Source of the DNA: Streptomyces sp. NBC_00663
GTDB taxonomy: Bacteria > Actinomycetota > Actinomycetes > Streptomycetales > Streptomycetaceae
NCBI RefSeq assembly: GCF_036226885.1
Contig: NZ_CP109027.1
Span: 6,200,001-6,264,000, forward strand
Direction of reading: 5' to 3'
DNA length: 64,000 bases
This document shows positions 35,477-43,806 of the stretch, in pieces. Below the pieces are notes generated by a model that did not search any database, was not told the origin of the DNA, and saw nothing but the letters and a program-made list of their open reading frames with translations. The stretch's first letter is position 1. Every line of letters begins with the position of its first letter. The position numbers and the translations under genes were made by a program.

Positions 35477-36874
35477 ATGACCGACACGCTCCGCCCGCCC
35501 GCGACCATCGCTCCGGAGGCCTCGGACAGCCCCCGGAAGCTCAAGCGTTCCATCGGCGTCGTCGGCGGCACCCTCCTCACCCTCTCGTGCGTCACCCCCG
35601 CCTCCACGCTCTTCGTGGTCGTCCCCGACCTCTTCGGCTCCCTCGGCACCGCGACCGCCCTCACCATCGCGATCGGCTCCCTGCTCTGTATCGCCGTGGC
35701 GTTCTGCTATTCCGAGCTCGGCACCCTCATCCCGAGCGCGGGCGGCGAGTACGCGATGGTCTCGACGATGGCGGGCCGCCTCGCGGGCTGGCTCGTCTTC
35801 GTCCTGTCGCTGCTGGTCGTGATGATCGTGCCGCCGGTGATCGCGATGGGCACGGCCGACTACCTGGCCCCCGTGATCCACCTGGACCCGTCCCTCGCGG
35901 GCGCCGGCGTGATGCTCCTGGCCACCCTCGCCGGCCTCCTCGACCTGCGCGCCAACGCCTGGATCACCGGCGTCTTCCTGGTCCTGGAGGTCATCGCGGC
36001 GGCGGTCGTCGCGGTGCTGGGCTTCGCCCACGCCGAGCGCGGCGCCGACAGCCTGGTGTCGATGCAGGTGGCGGGGCCGAACGGCGGCACGGACACGGTG
36101 ACGGGCATGCTGGTGGTCTCCGGCCTGGCGATCGCCCTGTTCGTCACCCAGGGTTTCTCCACGGCCGTCTACCTCTCCGAGGAACTGGAGAACCCGCGCC
36201 GCAACGTCGCCCGCACGGTCCTGGCCACCCTCGCGATCTCCTCGGTGATCATCCTGGTCCCGGTGGTGGCGATCACGATGGGCGCGAGCGACCTGTCGGA
36301 ACTGACCGGCGGTGACATCAGCGCGATGGTCACGGCCTGGTCCAACTCGGCGGTCGGCACCTTCGTCAGCCTCTGCGTCGCCCTCGCGATCATCAACGCG
36401 GGCATCGTCATGGTCATCCAGAACTCCCGTGTCCTGTTCGCCTCGGCCCGCGACAAGGCCTGGCCCCAGCCGGTCAACAACGTCTTCTCCAAGCTCGGCC
36501 GCTTCGGCTCCCCGTGGGTCGCCACCCTCGCCGTCGGCATCCCCGGCGCGGCCCTGTGCTTCGTCAACCTGGACACCCTGTACGGCGTCACCGGCGTCTC
36601 GGTGACCGGCATGTACCTGCTGGTGGCGGTGGCGGCCCTCCTGGCCCGCAGGGGCACCCACCGGCACACGCCGGCCTGGCGGATGCCCCTGTGGCCCGCG
36701 ATGCCGGTCCTGCTGATCGGAGTCCTGGCGTACATCCTGAGCCGGCAGGAGACGCAGTACCTCCTGTGGACGGGCGGCATCACGGCGGCGGCGACGCTCT
36801 ACTGGGCCTTCTACCTGCGCCCGCGCAGGGATACCCGCTGGCTGGTGGAGATCCCCGAGGACGAACTCGCCTAG
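35477..36874 (+). CDS. APC-family amino acid permease
   Basis: A 465-residue amino acid/polyamine permease with about 12 membrane segments. Conserved parts are SIGVVGGTLLTLSCVTPAST in helix 1, GGEYAMVSTMAGRLAGWLVF in helix 3 and FSTAVYLSEELENPRRNVAR after helix 6. It probably imports an amino acid or amine by proton coupling. It is convergent with the condensation-like gene and ends seven bases from it. No catabolic gene adjoins it to suggest the substrate. Confidence 0.92.
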   Translation: MTDTLRPPATIAPEASDSPRKLKRSIGVVGGTLLTLSCVTPASTLFVVVPDLFGSLGTATALTIAIGSLLCIAVAFCYSELGTLIPSAGGEYAMVSTMAGRLAGWLVFVLSLLVVMIVPPVIAMGTADYLAPVIHLDPSLAGAGVMLLATLAGLLDLRANAWITGVFLVLEVIAAAVVAVLGFAHAERGADSLVSMQVAGPNGGTDTVTGMLVVSGLAIALFVTQGFSTAVYLSEELENPRRNVARTVLATLAISSVIILVPVVAITMGASDLSELTGGDISAMVTAWSNSAVGTFVSLCVALAIINAGIVMVIQNSRVLFASARDKAWPQPVNNVFSKLGRFGSPWVATLAVGIPGAALCFVNLDTLYGVTGVSVTGMYLLVAVAALLARRGTHRHTPAWRMPLWPAMPVLLIGVLAYILSRQETQYLLWTGGITAAATLYWAFYLRPRRDTRWLVEIPEDELA

Positions 36875-36880
36875 GAGTCG

Positions 36881-38248
36881 TCACCGGCCGACCGACACCA
36901 TCAACGCCCGCAGCCTCTCCACGTACAGCCGCATGTTCTTGTAGGCGACGTCCGTGTCCGGGTACCGGCAGGCGAACCACACCCCGTCGTGCAGCCGGTT
37001 CAGCCACACGCACACCTGGTCCCCGTACGACACCCGGATCAGCCCGTACGCCGACAGCGCGTCCCACCGCTCGGCCCCCGGCAGGGCGCGCGCGTCGGTG
37101 AACGACACGATGGAGTACAGGTCGGGCGAGGTGGGCCGGAAGTCCGCGCCCAGCAGACGCAGCATCCGGGCGAGCGGCATCCGGGACAGCGGCCGGGCGG
37201 CGTGCAGATGCGCGCGTACGGCCGGCAGGGCGCTCCGGAAGTCGGCGGGCACCGGCACCTCGATCGGTGCCCCGCCGACGTACCACCCCAAGGAGTCGGA
37301 CCAGGTGGACTTCACCCGGGTGTGGAAGGGCACCACCGTCCGGTAGACGGAGGCGCCCCCGATCTCCCCCGCGATCAGCGCGGTGGCCGCGAGCACCCCG
37401 ACCAGGCTCCCGCCGTACGGCCGGCAGTACGCCTCGAAGGCGGCCGCCTCCTCGGGACCCACGAGCATCTCGCACATCATCTTCTGCTCGGGCAGCGGAC
37501 CACCCGGCTCCACCCCCAGGTCCAGGGGAAACGTCGGCAGCGTCCCGTCGCACCGCCGGATGAACTCCCGCCAGCGCCCCACGGCCTCGTGGTCCGCGTC
37601 GATCCGGTCCGCGTCGGCCCGCTCGATCCGGCAGAAGTCGATGTAACTGCTCACCGGCGCCCCGTCGGCCACGCCCCCGCCCGCGTACAGCTCATGGATC
37701 TCCGAGGGGATCCGGTAGATCGAGTACGCGTCGACGTTGCTGTGGTCGAACGCCATGTACACACTCGTCGAGTCGTCCCGTACGACCGCCGCGTACATCA
37801 GGTTCGGCCAGCGCAGCGCGTCCGCGGTGACGTCGAAGCGGTCCTGGAGATGCCGGACCAGCGCGGTCGCGTCCGTGAACTCCCCGGCGTCCTCCCGGCG
37901 CAGCGACACGTCCCGCGCGTCCAGCGTGAACCGCCGCAGCGCGTCCCCGTCGGTCCGGAACCCGCTGCGCAGCGTCTCGTGCCGCAGGGTCCACGCGCGC
38001 AGGGCGCCCTCCAGGGCGTCGAGGTCGACCGGTCCCGGGAGGTCGAAGGCGGCACCGAGCCAGGTCGGGACGAAGAGACCGTCCTCGCGCACCGTCCGGG
38101 CGGTCCTGATGTGCGACTCCTGGATGTACGCCGGTGGCCGGGTGTCCTCCGGCAGCCCCCGCGCCGCCGCCACGGTCGCCGGACTGAGCGTCCACTCGAC
38201 GAGCCGTCCGGGCCGGATCTCACAGCGCTGGATGTCGGTGATACGCAC
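36881..38248 (-). CDS. Stand-alone condensation/PapA-type acyltransferase
   Basis: A 455-residue protein of the condensation-domain superfamily that is not part of an NRPS. The catalytic motif is reduced to FDHSNVDAYSIYR near residues 165-178 (HxxxD, in place of HHxxxDG), as in PapA-like O-acyltransferases. Other conserved parts are LRHETLRSGFR near 100, SLGWYVGGAPIEVPV near 322 and LYSIVSFTDARALPG. The GTG at 38248 has GGAG nine bases upstream and is preferred over an upstream ATG with Arg-rich translation. It may esterify or amidate a polyketide, lipid or peptide. No carrier gene is adjacent. Confidence 0.8.
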   Translation of the reverse strand: MRITDIQRCEIRPGRLVEWTLSPATVAAARGLPEDTRPPAYIQESHIRTARTVREDGLFVPTWLGAAFDLPGPVDLDALEGALRAWTLRHETLRSGFRTDGDALRRFTLDARDVSLRREDAGEFTDATALVRHLQDRFDVTADALRWPNLMYAAVVRDDSTSVYMAFDHSNVDAYSIYRIPSEIHELYAGGGVADGAPVSSYIDFCRIERADADRIDADHEAVGRWREFIRRCDGTLPTFPLDLGVEPGGPLPEQKMMCEMLVGPEEAAAFEAYCRPYGGSLVGVLAATALIAGEIGGASVYRTVVPFHTRVKSTWSDSLGWYVGGAPIEVPVPADFRSALPAVRAHLHAARPLSRMPLARMLRLLGADFRPTSPDLYSIVSFTDARALPGAERWDALSAYGLIRVSYGDQVCVWLNRLHDGVWFACRYPDTDVAYKNMRLYVERLRALMVSVGR

Positions 38249-38472
38249 GAGGGCGTCTCCATTCGCAAAGGGGCGGACCCTCAAGCGAAGACGGCGCTTG
38301 CCGCGGACACGCTCACTTTCCCGGCTTTTCAATGCATCGGGTGGTCCCTCGAACACTGTTCCTCGTACTTCGAGCGCGGTACACGCGAGGACAGGCGTAC
38401 ACCCGTAGGAGGTCGGCCGGTTCGGTCTGAGGTCGATAACTCCCCGACAGCTTCAGCCCGTACCGTTGAAGC

Positions 38473-41166
38473 ATGGATCTTCAACTGCGAGGGCTGCTGC
38501 GGCGGCCCCGGCGACTGCTGGCCGCCGGGGCCGCCGTCGTCGTACTCGCGGGAGCCGGTACCTGGACGGCGGTCGCCGACGACGACCCCTCCCCGGTACG
38601 CGCGACCGACCAGGTCATGGCGGTGAACGGCGTCCGCATAGACACCTCGTACTTCACGTCGGGCTCGGGACGCCGCCCCGCCGTCCTCCTCGGCCATGGC
38701 TTCGGCGGCTCCAAGGACGACGTACGCCAACAGGCCGAGGACCTCGCCCGGGACGGCTACGCGGTCCTCACCTGGTCGGCGAGAGGCTTCGGCAAGTCGA
38801 CGGGCAAGGTGGGCCTCAACGACCCCGACGCCGAGGTCGCCGACGTCTCGAAGCTGATCGACTGGCTGGCGAAGCAGCCCCAGGTCCAGCTCGACAAGAC
38901 GGGCGACCCGCGCGTGGGCATGGCCGGCGGCTCCTACGGCGGAGCCATCGCCCTCCTCACCGCGGGCCACGACGACCGCGTCGACGCCATCGCCCCCGCG
39001 ATCACCTACTGGAACCTCTCGGACGCCCTCTTCCCGAACGGCGTCTTCAAGAAGCTCTGGGCCGGCATCTTCGTGAACACCGGCGGCGGCTGCGACAAGT
39101 TCGAACCGCAGCTCTGCGCGATGTACGACCGCGTCGCGGAGTCCGGCGTCCCGGACGCCCAGGCCGAGCGGATCCTGGAAGAACGCTCCCCCTCCGCGGT
39201 CGGCGACCAGATCAAGGTCCCCACCCTCCTCCTCCAGGGCCAGACCGACTCCCTCTTCACCCTGGACCAGTCCGACGCCGCCGCGAAGGCGATCAAGGCC
39301 AACGGCGCGCCCGTGGACGTCGACTGGATCGCCGGCGGCCACGACGGCGGCGACATGGAGACGAGCCGCGTCCAGGCCCGCGTCGAGTCCTGGTTCGACC
39401 GCTACCTAAAGAAGGACACCGGCGTCGACACCGGTCCCGCCTTCCGCGTCACCCGCACCGGCGGCGTCGACTCCACCGACGGCGCCGCCCAGCTGCGCGG
39501 CGCCAGCGCCGAGACCTACCCCGGCCTGCACAGCGGCGACCGCGAGATCGCCCTGACCGGCCGCGAGGAACAGCAGGTCACCAACCCGGCCGGCGCCAAC
39601 CCGCCCGGCGTCTCCGCCCTCCCCGGCCTCGGCGGCGCGGGCGGCCTCTCCCAGCTCTCCTCCCTCGGCGTCGGCGTCTCCCTCGACTTCCCGGGCCAGT
39701 ACGCCCGGTTCGACTCCGCGCCCGTCACCGACGACCTCCGCATCACCGGCGCCCCGACGGCCACGGTCCACGTCACGTCCACGTCCGAGGACGCCGTCCT
39801 GTTCGCCAAGCTGTACGACGTCGGCGCCGACGGCACCCAGCAGGTGCTGCCGTCCCAGCTGGTGACCCCCCTGCGCGTCACGGACGCCAAGTCCGGCAAG
39901 GACGTCACGGTCACCCTCCCGGCGATCGACCACCACATCGAGAAGGGCCACCGCCTGCGCCTGGTCCTCGCCTCCACGGACCTCGGCTACGCCTCACCGG
40001 CGGCTCCGGCGACGTACACCGTCTCCCTGAAGGGCGACCTGATGGTCCCGACCGCCCCCGGCGTACGGACCGCCGCCGCCCCGCTGCCCTCCTGGGTGTG
40101 GTGGCTGCCGCTCGCGGGCGCGATCGTCGCCCTCGTCCTCCTCCTGACCGCCCGCCGCCGCACCGCGACGCCCGCCCCGGACCCGGAGCTGGCCGAAGTC
40201 CCGCTCCAGATCACGGACCTGAGCAAGAAGTACCCGGGCAGCGACCGCTACAGCGTCCGCGACCTCTCCATCCGCGTCGAAAAGGGCCAGGTCCTGGGCC
40301 TCCTCGGCCCGAACGGCGCCGGCAAGACCACGTCTCTGCGCATGCTGATGGGCCTGATCAAGCCGGACGGCGGCGAGATCCGCGTCTTCGGCCACGCCAT
40401 CCGCCCGGGCGCCCCCGTCCTCTCCCGGGTCGGCGCCTTCGTCGAGGGCGCGGGCTTCCTGCCGCACCTCTCCGGCCGGGAGAACCTGGAGCTGTACTGG
40501 GCGGCGACCGGCCGCCCGTCCGAGGACGCCCATCTGGACGAGGCGCTGGAGATCGCCGGCCTCGGCGACGCGCTCGCCCGCGCGGTCCGCACCTACTCCC
40601 AGGGCATGCGCCAGCGCCTGGCCATCGCCCAGGCCATGCTCGGCCTCCCTGACCTCCTCATCCTCGACGAACCGACCAACGGCCTCGACCCGCCCCAGAT
40701 CCGTGAGATGCGCGAGGTGATGATCCGCTACGCCGCCGCCGGCCGCACGGTCATCGTCTCCAGCCACCTCCTGGCAGAGGTCGAACAGACCTGCACCCAC
40801 CTGGTGGTGATGGACCGAGGCCGCTTGGTCCAGGCGGGCCCGGTGAGCGAGATCATCGGCGCGGGCGACACGCTCCTGGTGGGCCTGGCGGCCGACATCG
40901 ACGAACCACTGGTGGAGAAGGTGGCGGCCCTACCGCAAGTCGAGTCGGCAACCCGGACGGACGGCGCCCTCTTGGTGCGGCTGGCATCGACGCCGCTCAG
41001 GGGCGCGGGGAACTGCGCGACCAGCCCCAACGAACCCGCAGCCGAACGCTCGAACGCCGCATCCCTACTCGTAGACCTGGTCCGCCTGGAGGTACCGGTC
41101 GTCTCCCTAACCCCCCACCGCCGCCTGGAGGACGCCTTCCTCACCCTGATCGGAGGCTCCGCATGA
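38473..41166 (+). CDS. Fusion of S15-like secreted hydrolase and ABC transporter ATPase
   Basis: An 897-residue two-part protein. Residues 13-35 are a membrane/signal helix. About 45-320 are an alpha/beta hydrolase of the X-Pro dipeptidyl-peptidase/CocE group (nucleophile GGSYGG, Ser near 154), and 320-525 a PepX-C-like beta domain. A second helix follows (about 538-560), then a complete ABC ATPase with Walker A GPNGAGKTT (612), signature YSQGMRQRLAIAQAML and Walker B LILDEPTNGLD (733). The topology implies an outside hydrolase tethered to an inside ATPase. Residues about 840-857 come from an inserted dispersed repeat. It overlaps the permease by ATGA. Confidence 0.9.
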   Translation: MDLQLRGLLRRPRRLLAAGAAVVVLAGAGTWTAVADDDPSPVRATDQVMAVNGVRIDTSYFTSGSGRRPAVLLGHGFGGSKDDVRQQAEDLARDGYAVLTWSARGFGKSTGKVGLNDPDAEVADVSKLIDWLAKQPQVQLDKTGDPRVGMAGGSYGGAIALLTAGHDDRVDAIAPAITYWNLSDALFPNGVFKKLWAGIFVNTGGGCDKFEPQLCAMYDRVAESGVPDAQAERILEERSPSAVGDQIKVPTLLLQGQTDSLFTLDQSDAAAKAIKANGAPVDVDWIAGGHDGGDMETSRVQARVESWFDRYLKKDTGVDTGPAFRVTRTGGVDSTDGAAQLRGASAETYPGLHSGDREIALTGREEQQVTNPAGANPPGVSALPGLGGAGGLSQLSSLGVGVSLDFPGQYARFDSAPVTDDLRITGAPTATVHVTSTSEDAVLFAKLYDVGADGTQQVLPSQLVTPLRVTDAKSGKDVTVTLPAIDHHIEKGHRLRLVLASTDLGYASPAAPATYTVSLKGDLMVPTAPGVRTAAAPLPSWVWWLPLAGAIVALVLLLTARRRTATPAPDPELAEVPLQITDLSKKYPGSDRYSVRDLSIRVEKGQVLGLLGPNGAGKTTSLRMLMGLIKPDGGEIRVFGHAIRPGAPVLSRVGAFVEGAGFLPHLSGRENLELYWAATGRPSEDAHLDEALEIAGLGDALARAVRTYSQGMRQRLAIAQAMLGLPDLLILDEPTNGLDPPQIREMREVMIRYAAAGRTVIVSSHLLAEVEQTCTHLVVMDRGRLVQAGPVSEIIGAGDTLLVGLAADIDEPLVEKVAALPQVESATRTDGALLVRLASTPLRGAGNCATSPNEPAAERSNAASLLVDLVRLEVPVVSLTPHRRLEDAFLTLIGGSA
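40994..41040. repeat. Dispersed Streptomyces repeat, copy 2 (inside a coding gene)
   Basis: This 47-base copy differs from 27014-27060 at four positions. It is read in frame as LRGAGNCATSPNEPA within the ATPase C-terminal region, between LLVRLAST and LLVDLVRLEVPV, segments that are close together in related ATPases. It therefore looks like an insertion of about 54 bases that kept the frame. Confidence 0.85.
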
Positions 41167-42041
41167 GCACACGCACACGCACACGCACGCACACGCTCAC
41201 CGAAACAGCCTCCGGCTACCAACCACGCCACACCCTCCCCCTCCGCGTAGAACTGGTCCGCCAGCTCAAACGCCGCCGCACGATGGTGATGTTCGGCATC
41301 CTCGCCGCACTCCCGTTCGTGCTGCTGATCGCGTTCGCGATCGGCGGCGAGCCCGGCGGCCGCAACAACACCGTGTCCCTGATGGACACGGCGACCGCGT
41401 CCGGCGCCAACTTCGCCGCCGTCAACCTGTTCGTCTCGGCGGGCTTCCTGCTGGTCATCCCGGTGGCCCTGTTCTGCGGCGACACGGTCGCCTCGGAGGC
41501 CGGCTGGTCCTCCCTGCGCTACCTGCTCGCGGCCCCCGTACCCCGGGCCCGCCTCCTCTGGTCGAAGCTCGTCGTCGGCCTGGGCCTCAGCCTGGCCGCG
41601 ATGATCCTGCTGCCACTCGTCGCGGTGGCCGTCGGCACGGCCGCCTACGGCTGGGGCCCGCTGGAGATCCCGACCGGCGGTTCCCTCTCAGCGGGCACCG
41701 CGGCCGGACGCCTCGTGATCGTCGTGGCGTTCATCTTCGTGTCCCAACTGGTCACCGCGGGACTGGCGTTCTGGCTGTCGACCCGCACCGACGCCCCGCT
41801 CGGTGCGGTCGGCGGCGCGGTGGGCCTGACCATCGTCGGCAATGTCCTGGACGCCGTCACCGCCCTCGGCGACTGGCGCGACTTCCTGCCCGCGCACTGG
41901 CAGTTCGCGTGGGCGGACGCCGTACAGCCCAGCATGGAGTGGTCCGGCATGATCCAGGGCACCGCGGTCTCGGTAACGTACGCCCTCGTGCTGTTCGCCC
42001 TGGCCTTCAGGGGTTTCGCCCGCAAGGACGTGGTCTCCTAG
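41163..42041 (+). CDS. ABC-2 transporter permease
   Basis: A 292-residue six-helix permease and partner of the preceding hydrolase-ATPase fusion. A first helix around residues 42-60 (MFGILAALPFVLLIAFAIGG) precedes a short loop, then VSAGFLLVIPVALFCGDTVASEAGWSSLRYLL, of which FCGDTVASEAGWSSLRYLL is typical of the family. The start overlaps the ATPase stop (ATGA). The N-terminus MSTRTRTRTHTLTE is encoded by a CACACG-type repeat and is not expected to be structured. Substrate unknown. Confidence 0.88.
   Translation: MSTRTRTRTHTLTETASGYQPRHTLPLRVELVRQLKRRRTMVMFGILAALPFVLLIAFAIGGEPGGRNNTVSLMDTATASGANFAAVNLFVSAGFLLVIPVALFCGDTVASEAGWSSLRYLLAAPVPRARLLWSKLVVGLGLSLAAMILLPLVAVAVGTAAYGWGPLEIPTGGSLSAGTAAGRLVIVVAFIFVSQLVTAGLAFWLSTRTDAPLGAVGGAVGLTIVGNVLDAVTALGDWRDFLPAHWQFAWADAVQPSMEWSGMIQGTAVSVTYALVLFALAFRGFARKDVVS
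41168..41196. repeat. Short CACACG simple repeat at the permease start
   Basis: A 29-base run of alternating CA/CG units (CACACGCACACGCACACGCA and onward) lies three codons after the permease start. Slippage would change the reading frame at the very beginning of the gene. Confidence 0.8.
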
Positions 42042-42188
42042 GTCAACGGAAGATCACCTACCGGTCTCGACGCCTCGTCTCCGTGCCCTCTTCGAGACGC
42101 TTCCGCAACGCTCCGTAGCGCACGTTCCGGCCCCCTGGCCCGTCACAGTCACAGAAGTCGACGTCAACGGACCAAGGGGGCACGGAAG

Positions 42189-43721
42189 ATGGAGCACTAC
42201 CGAATACGACGCCTGCGCACGGCGTTGCTCGCGGTGACCGCGGCGAGCGGCCTGCTGCTGACCGGGTGCAGCGGATCGGACGACAGCGGCGGCAAGGCAT
42301 CGGACGACTCCCGCAACGGCGGATACGCCCCCGCACCCGAGGGCGAACAGAAGGGCACCCCGGACGGCTCCGAGGAGGACTCCCGCGAGGCCGCCCCCTC
42401 GCCCGACTACCTCTCGACGTTCGCCCTCGACGTGGACACCGCCTCCTACGGCTACGCCCGCCGCACCCTCGCCGACGGCCGGCTGCCCGACCCCTCGACG
42501 GTCCGGCCCGAGGAGTTCGTCAACAGCTTCCGCCAGGACTACGACCGCCCCGACGGCAACGGCTTCACGGTCACCGTCGACGGCGCCCGCACCACCGAGG
42601 ACGACTGGTCCCTGGTCCGTGTCGGCCTCGCCACCCGCACCGCCGGGGACTCCGACGAACGCCCGCCCGCCGCCCTCACCTTCGTCATCGACGTCTCCGG
42701 ATCCATGGACGAGCCCGGCCGTCTCGACCTGGCCAAGGAATCCCTGGACACGATGACGGACCAGCTCCGCGACGACGACTCGGTCGCCCTGGTCACCTTC
42801 AGCGACGAGGCCGAGAAGGTTCTGCCGATGACCCGGCTCGACGGCAACCGCGGTGAGGTCCACGACGCCATCGACAGCCTGGAGCCCCAGGACTCCACCA
42901 ACCTCGGCGCGGGCGTCGAGACCGGCTACGAGACCGCCGAGGACGGCCTGCGCGACGGCGCCACCAACCGCGTCGTCCTCATCTCCGACGCCCTCGCCAA
43001 CACCGGCGACACCGACGCGGACGCCATCCTCGAACGCATCTCCGGCGAGCGCCGCGAGCACGGCATCACCCTCTTCGGCGTCGGCGTCGGCAGCGACTAC
43101 GGCGACGATCTGATGGAACAGCTCGCCGACCGGGGCGACGGCCACACCGCCTACGTCTCCGACGAGGAGGACGCCCGCAAGGTCTTCGTCGAGCAGCTCC
43201 CGCAGAACGTCGACCTGACCGCTCGCGACGCCAAGGCCCAGGTCGCCTTCGACCCCGAGACGGTCAAGGAGTTCCGTCTGGTCGGCTACGACGACCGCCA
43301 GGTCGCCGACGACGACTTCCGTGACGACAGCGTCGACGGCGGCGAGGTGGGCCCCGGCCACACCGTGACCGCCCTCTACGCCGTCCGCACCAGGGAGGGC
43401 GCCGACGGCCACCTCGCGACGGCGAGCGTCCGCTGGCTCGACCCCAAGACCCGCGATCCCCACGAGGAATCGGGCCAGTTGGAGACCGACGCCCTGAACT
43501 CCTCCGTGCACCGGGCGAGTTCCCGCTTCCAGGTCACCACCCTGGCCGCCTACTTCGCCGACACCCTCCGCGCCGGCGACGGCGACCGCACCTCCCTGCC
43601 CGGCTGCCCCTCACTGTCCGAACTGAGCGAACAGGCCCGGGACTTGGCGCACAGCACCGAGGACGAGGACGTGGCACAACTGGCCGACACGATCGAGGAC
43701 GCCCACCGCCTGCGCTCGTAA
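42189..43721 (+). CDS. Von Willebrand factor A domain lipoprotein (YfbK-like)
   Basis: A 510-residue exported lipoprotein. The signal peptide ends in LLLTGC (Cys near 30), then a Gly/Asp/Ser-rich linker. An N-terminal domain with YLSTFALDVDTASYGYARR (75-93) is followed by the VWA domain from about 155 with an intact MIDAS (DVSGSMD) and later TNLGAGVETG and LISDALANTG. The C-terminal DUF3520-like part ends near residue 500. Related proteins (YfbK) are common in bacteria but little understood. Metal-dependent protein binding at the cell surface is likely. Confidence 0.9.
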   Translation: MEHYRIRRLRTALLAVTAASGLLLTGCSGSDDSGGKASDDSRNGGYAPAPEGEQKGTPDGSEEDSREAAPSPDYLSTFALDVDTASYGYARRTLADGRLPDPSTVRPEEFVNSFRQDYDRPDGNGFTVTVDGARTTEDDWSLVRVGLATRTAGDSDERPPAALTFVIDVSGSMDEPGRLDLAKESLDTMTDQLRDDDSVALVTFSDEAEKVLPMTRLDGNRGEVHDAIDSLEPQDSTNLGAGVETGYETAEDGLRDGATNRVVLISDALANTGDTDADAILERISGERREHGITLFGVGVGSDYGDDLMEQLADRGDGHTAYVSDEEDARKVFVEQLPQNVDLTARDAKAQVAFDPETVKEFRLVGYDDRQVADDDFRDDSVDGGEVGPGHTVTALYAVRTREGADGHLATASVRWLDPKTRDPHEESGQLETDALNSSVHRASSRFQVTTLAAYFADTLRAGDGDRTSLPGCPSLSELSEQARDLAHSTEDEDVAQLADTIEDAHRLRS

Positions 43722-43745
43722 CACGTCCAGCACCTGCCCGCCCCA

Positions 43746-43773
43746 TTGACCTTTCCTTACGCGCGAGTAAGTT
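43746..43773 (+). promoter_or_regulatory. Promoter with operator-like repeat upstream of the acyl-CoA synthetase
   Basis: TTGACC (43746-43751), a 16-base spacer and TAAGTT (43768-43773) resemble a housekeeping promoter 34 bases before the gene. CTTAC and GTAAG (43756-43771) form an inverted repeat around GCGCGA across the spacer. TTAC-N6-GTAA is a form used by TetR-family regulators of fatty-acid genes. The regulator is not in the window. Confidence 0.55.
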
Positions 43774-43806
43774 GACGTCCCAGTCAGCGCCGACCGGGGA
43801 GCCGTC

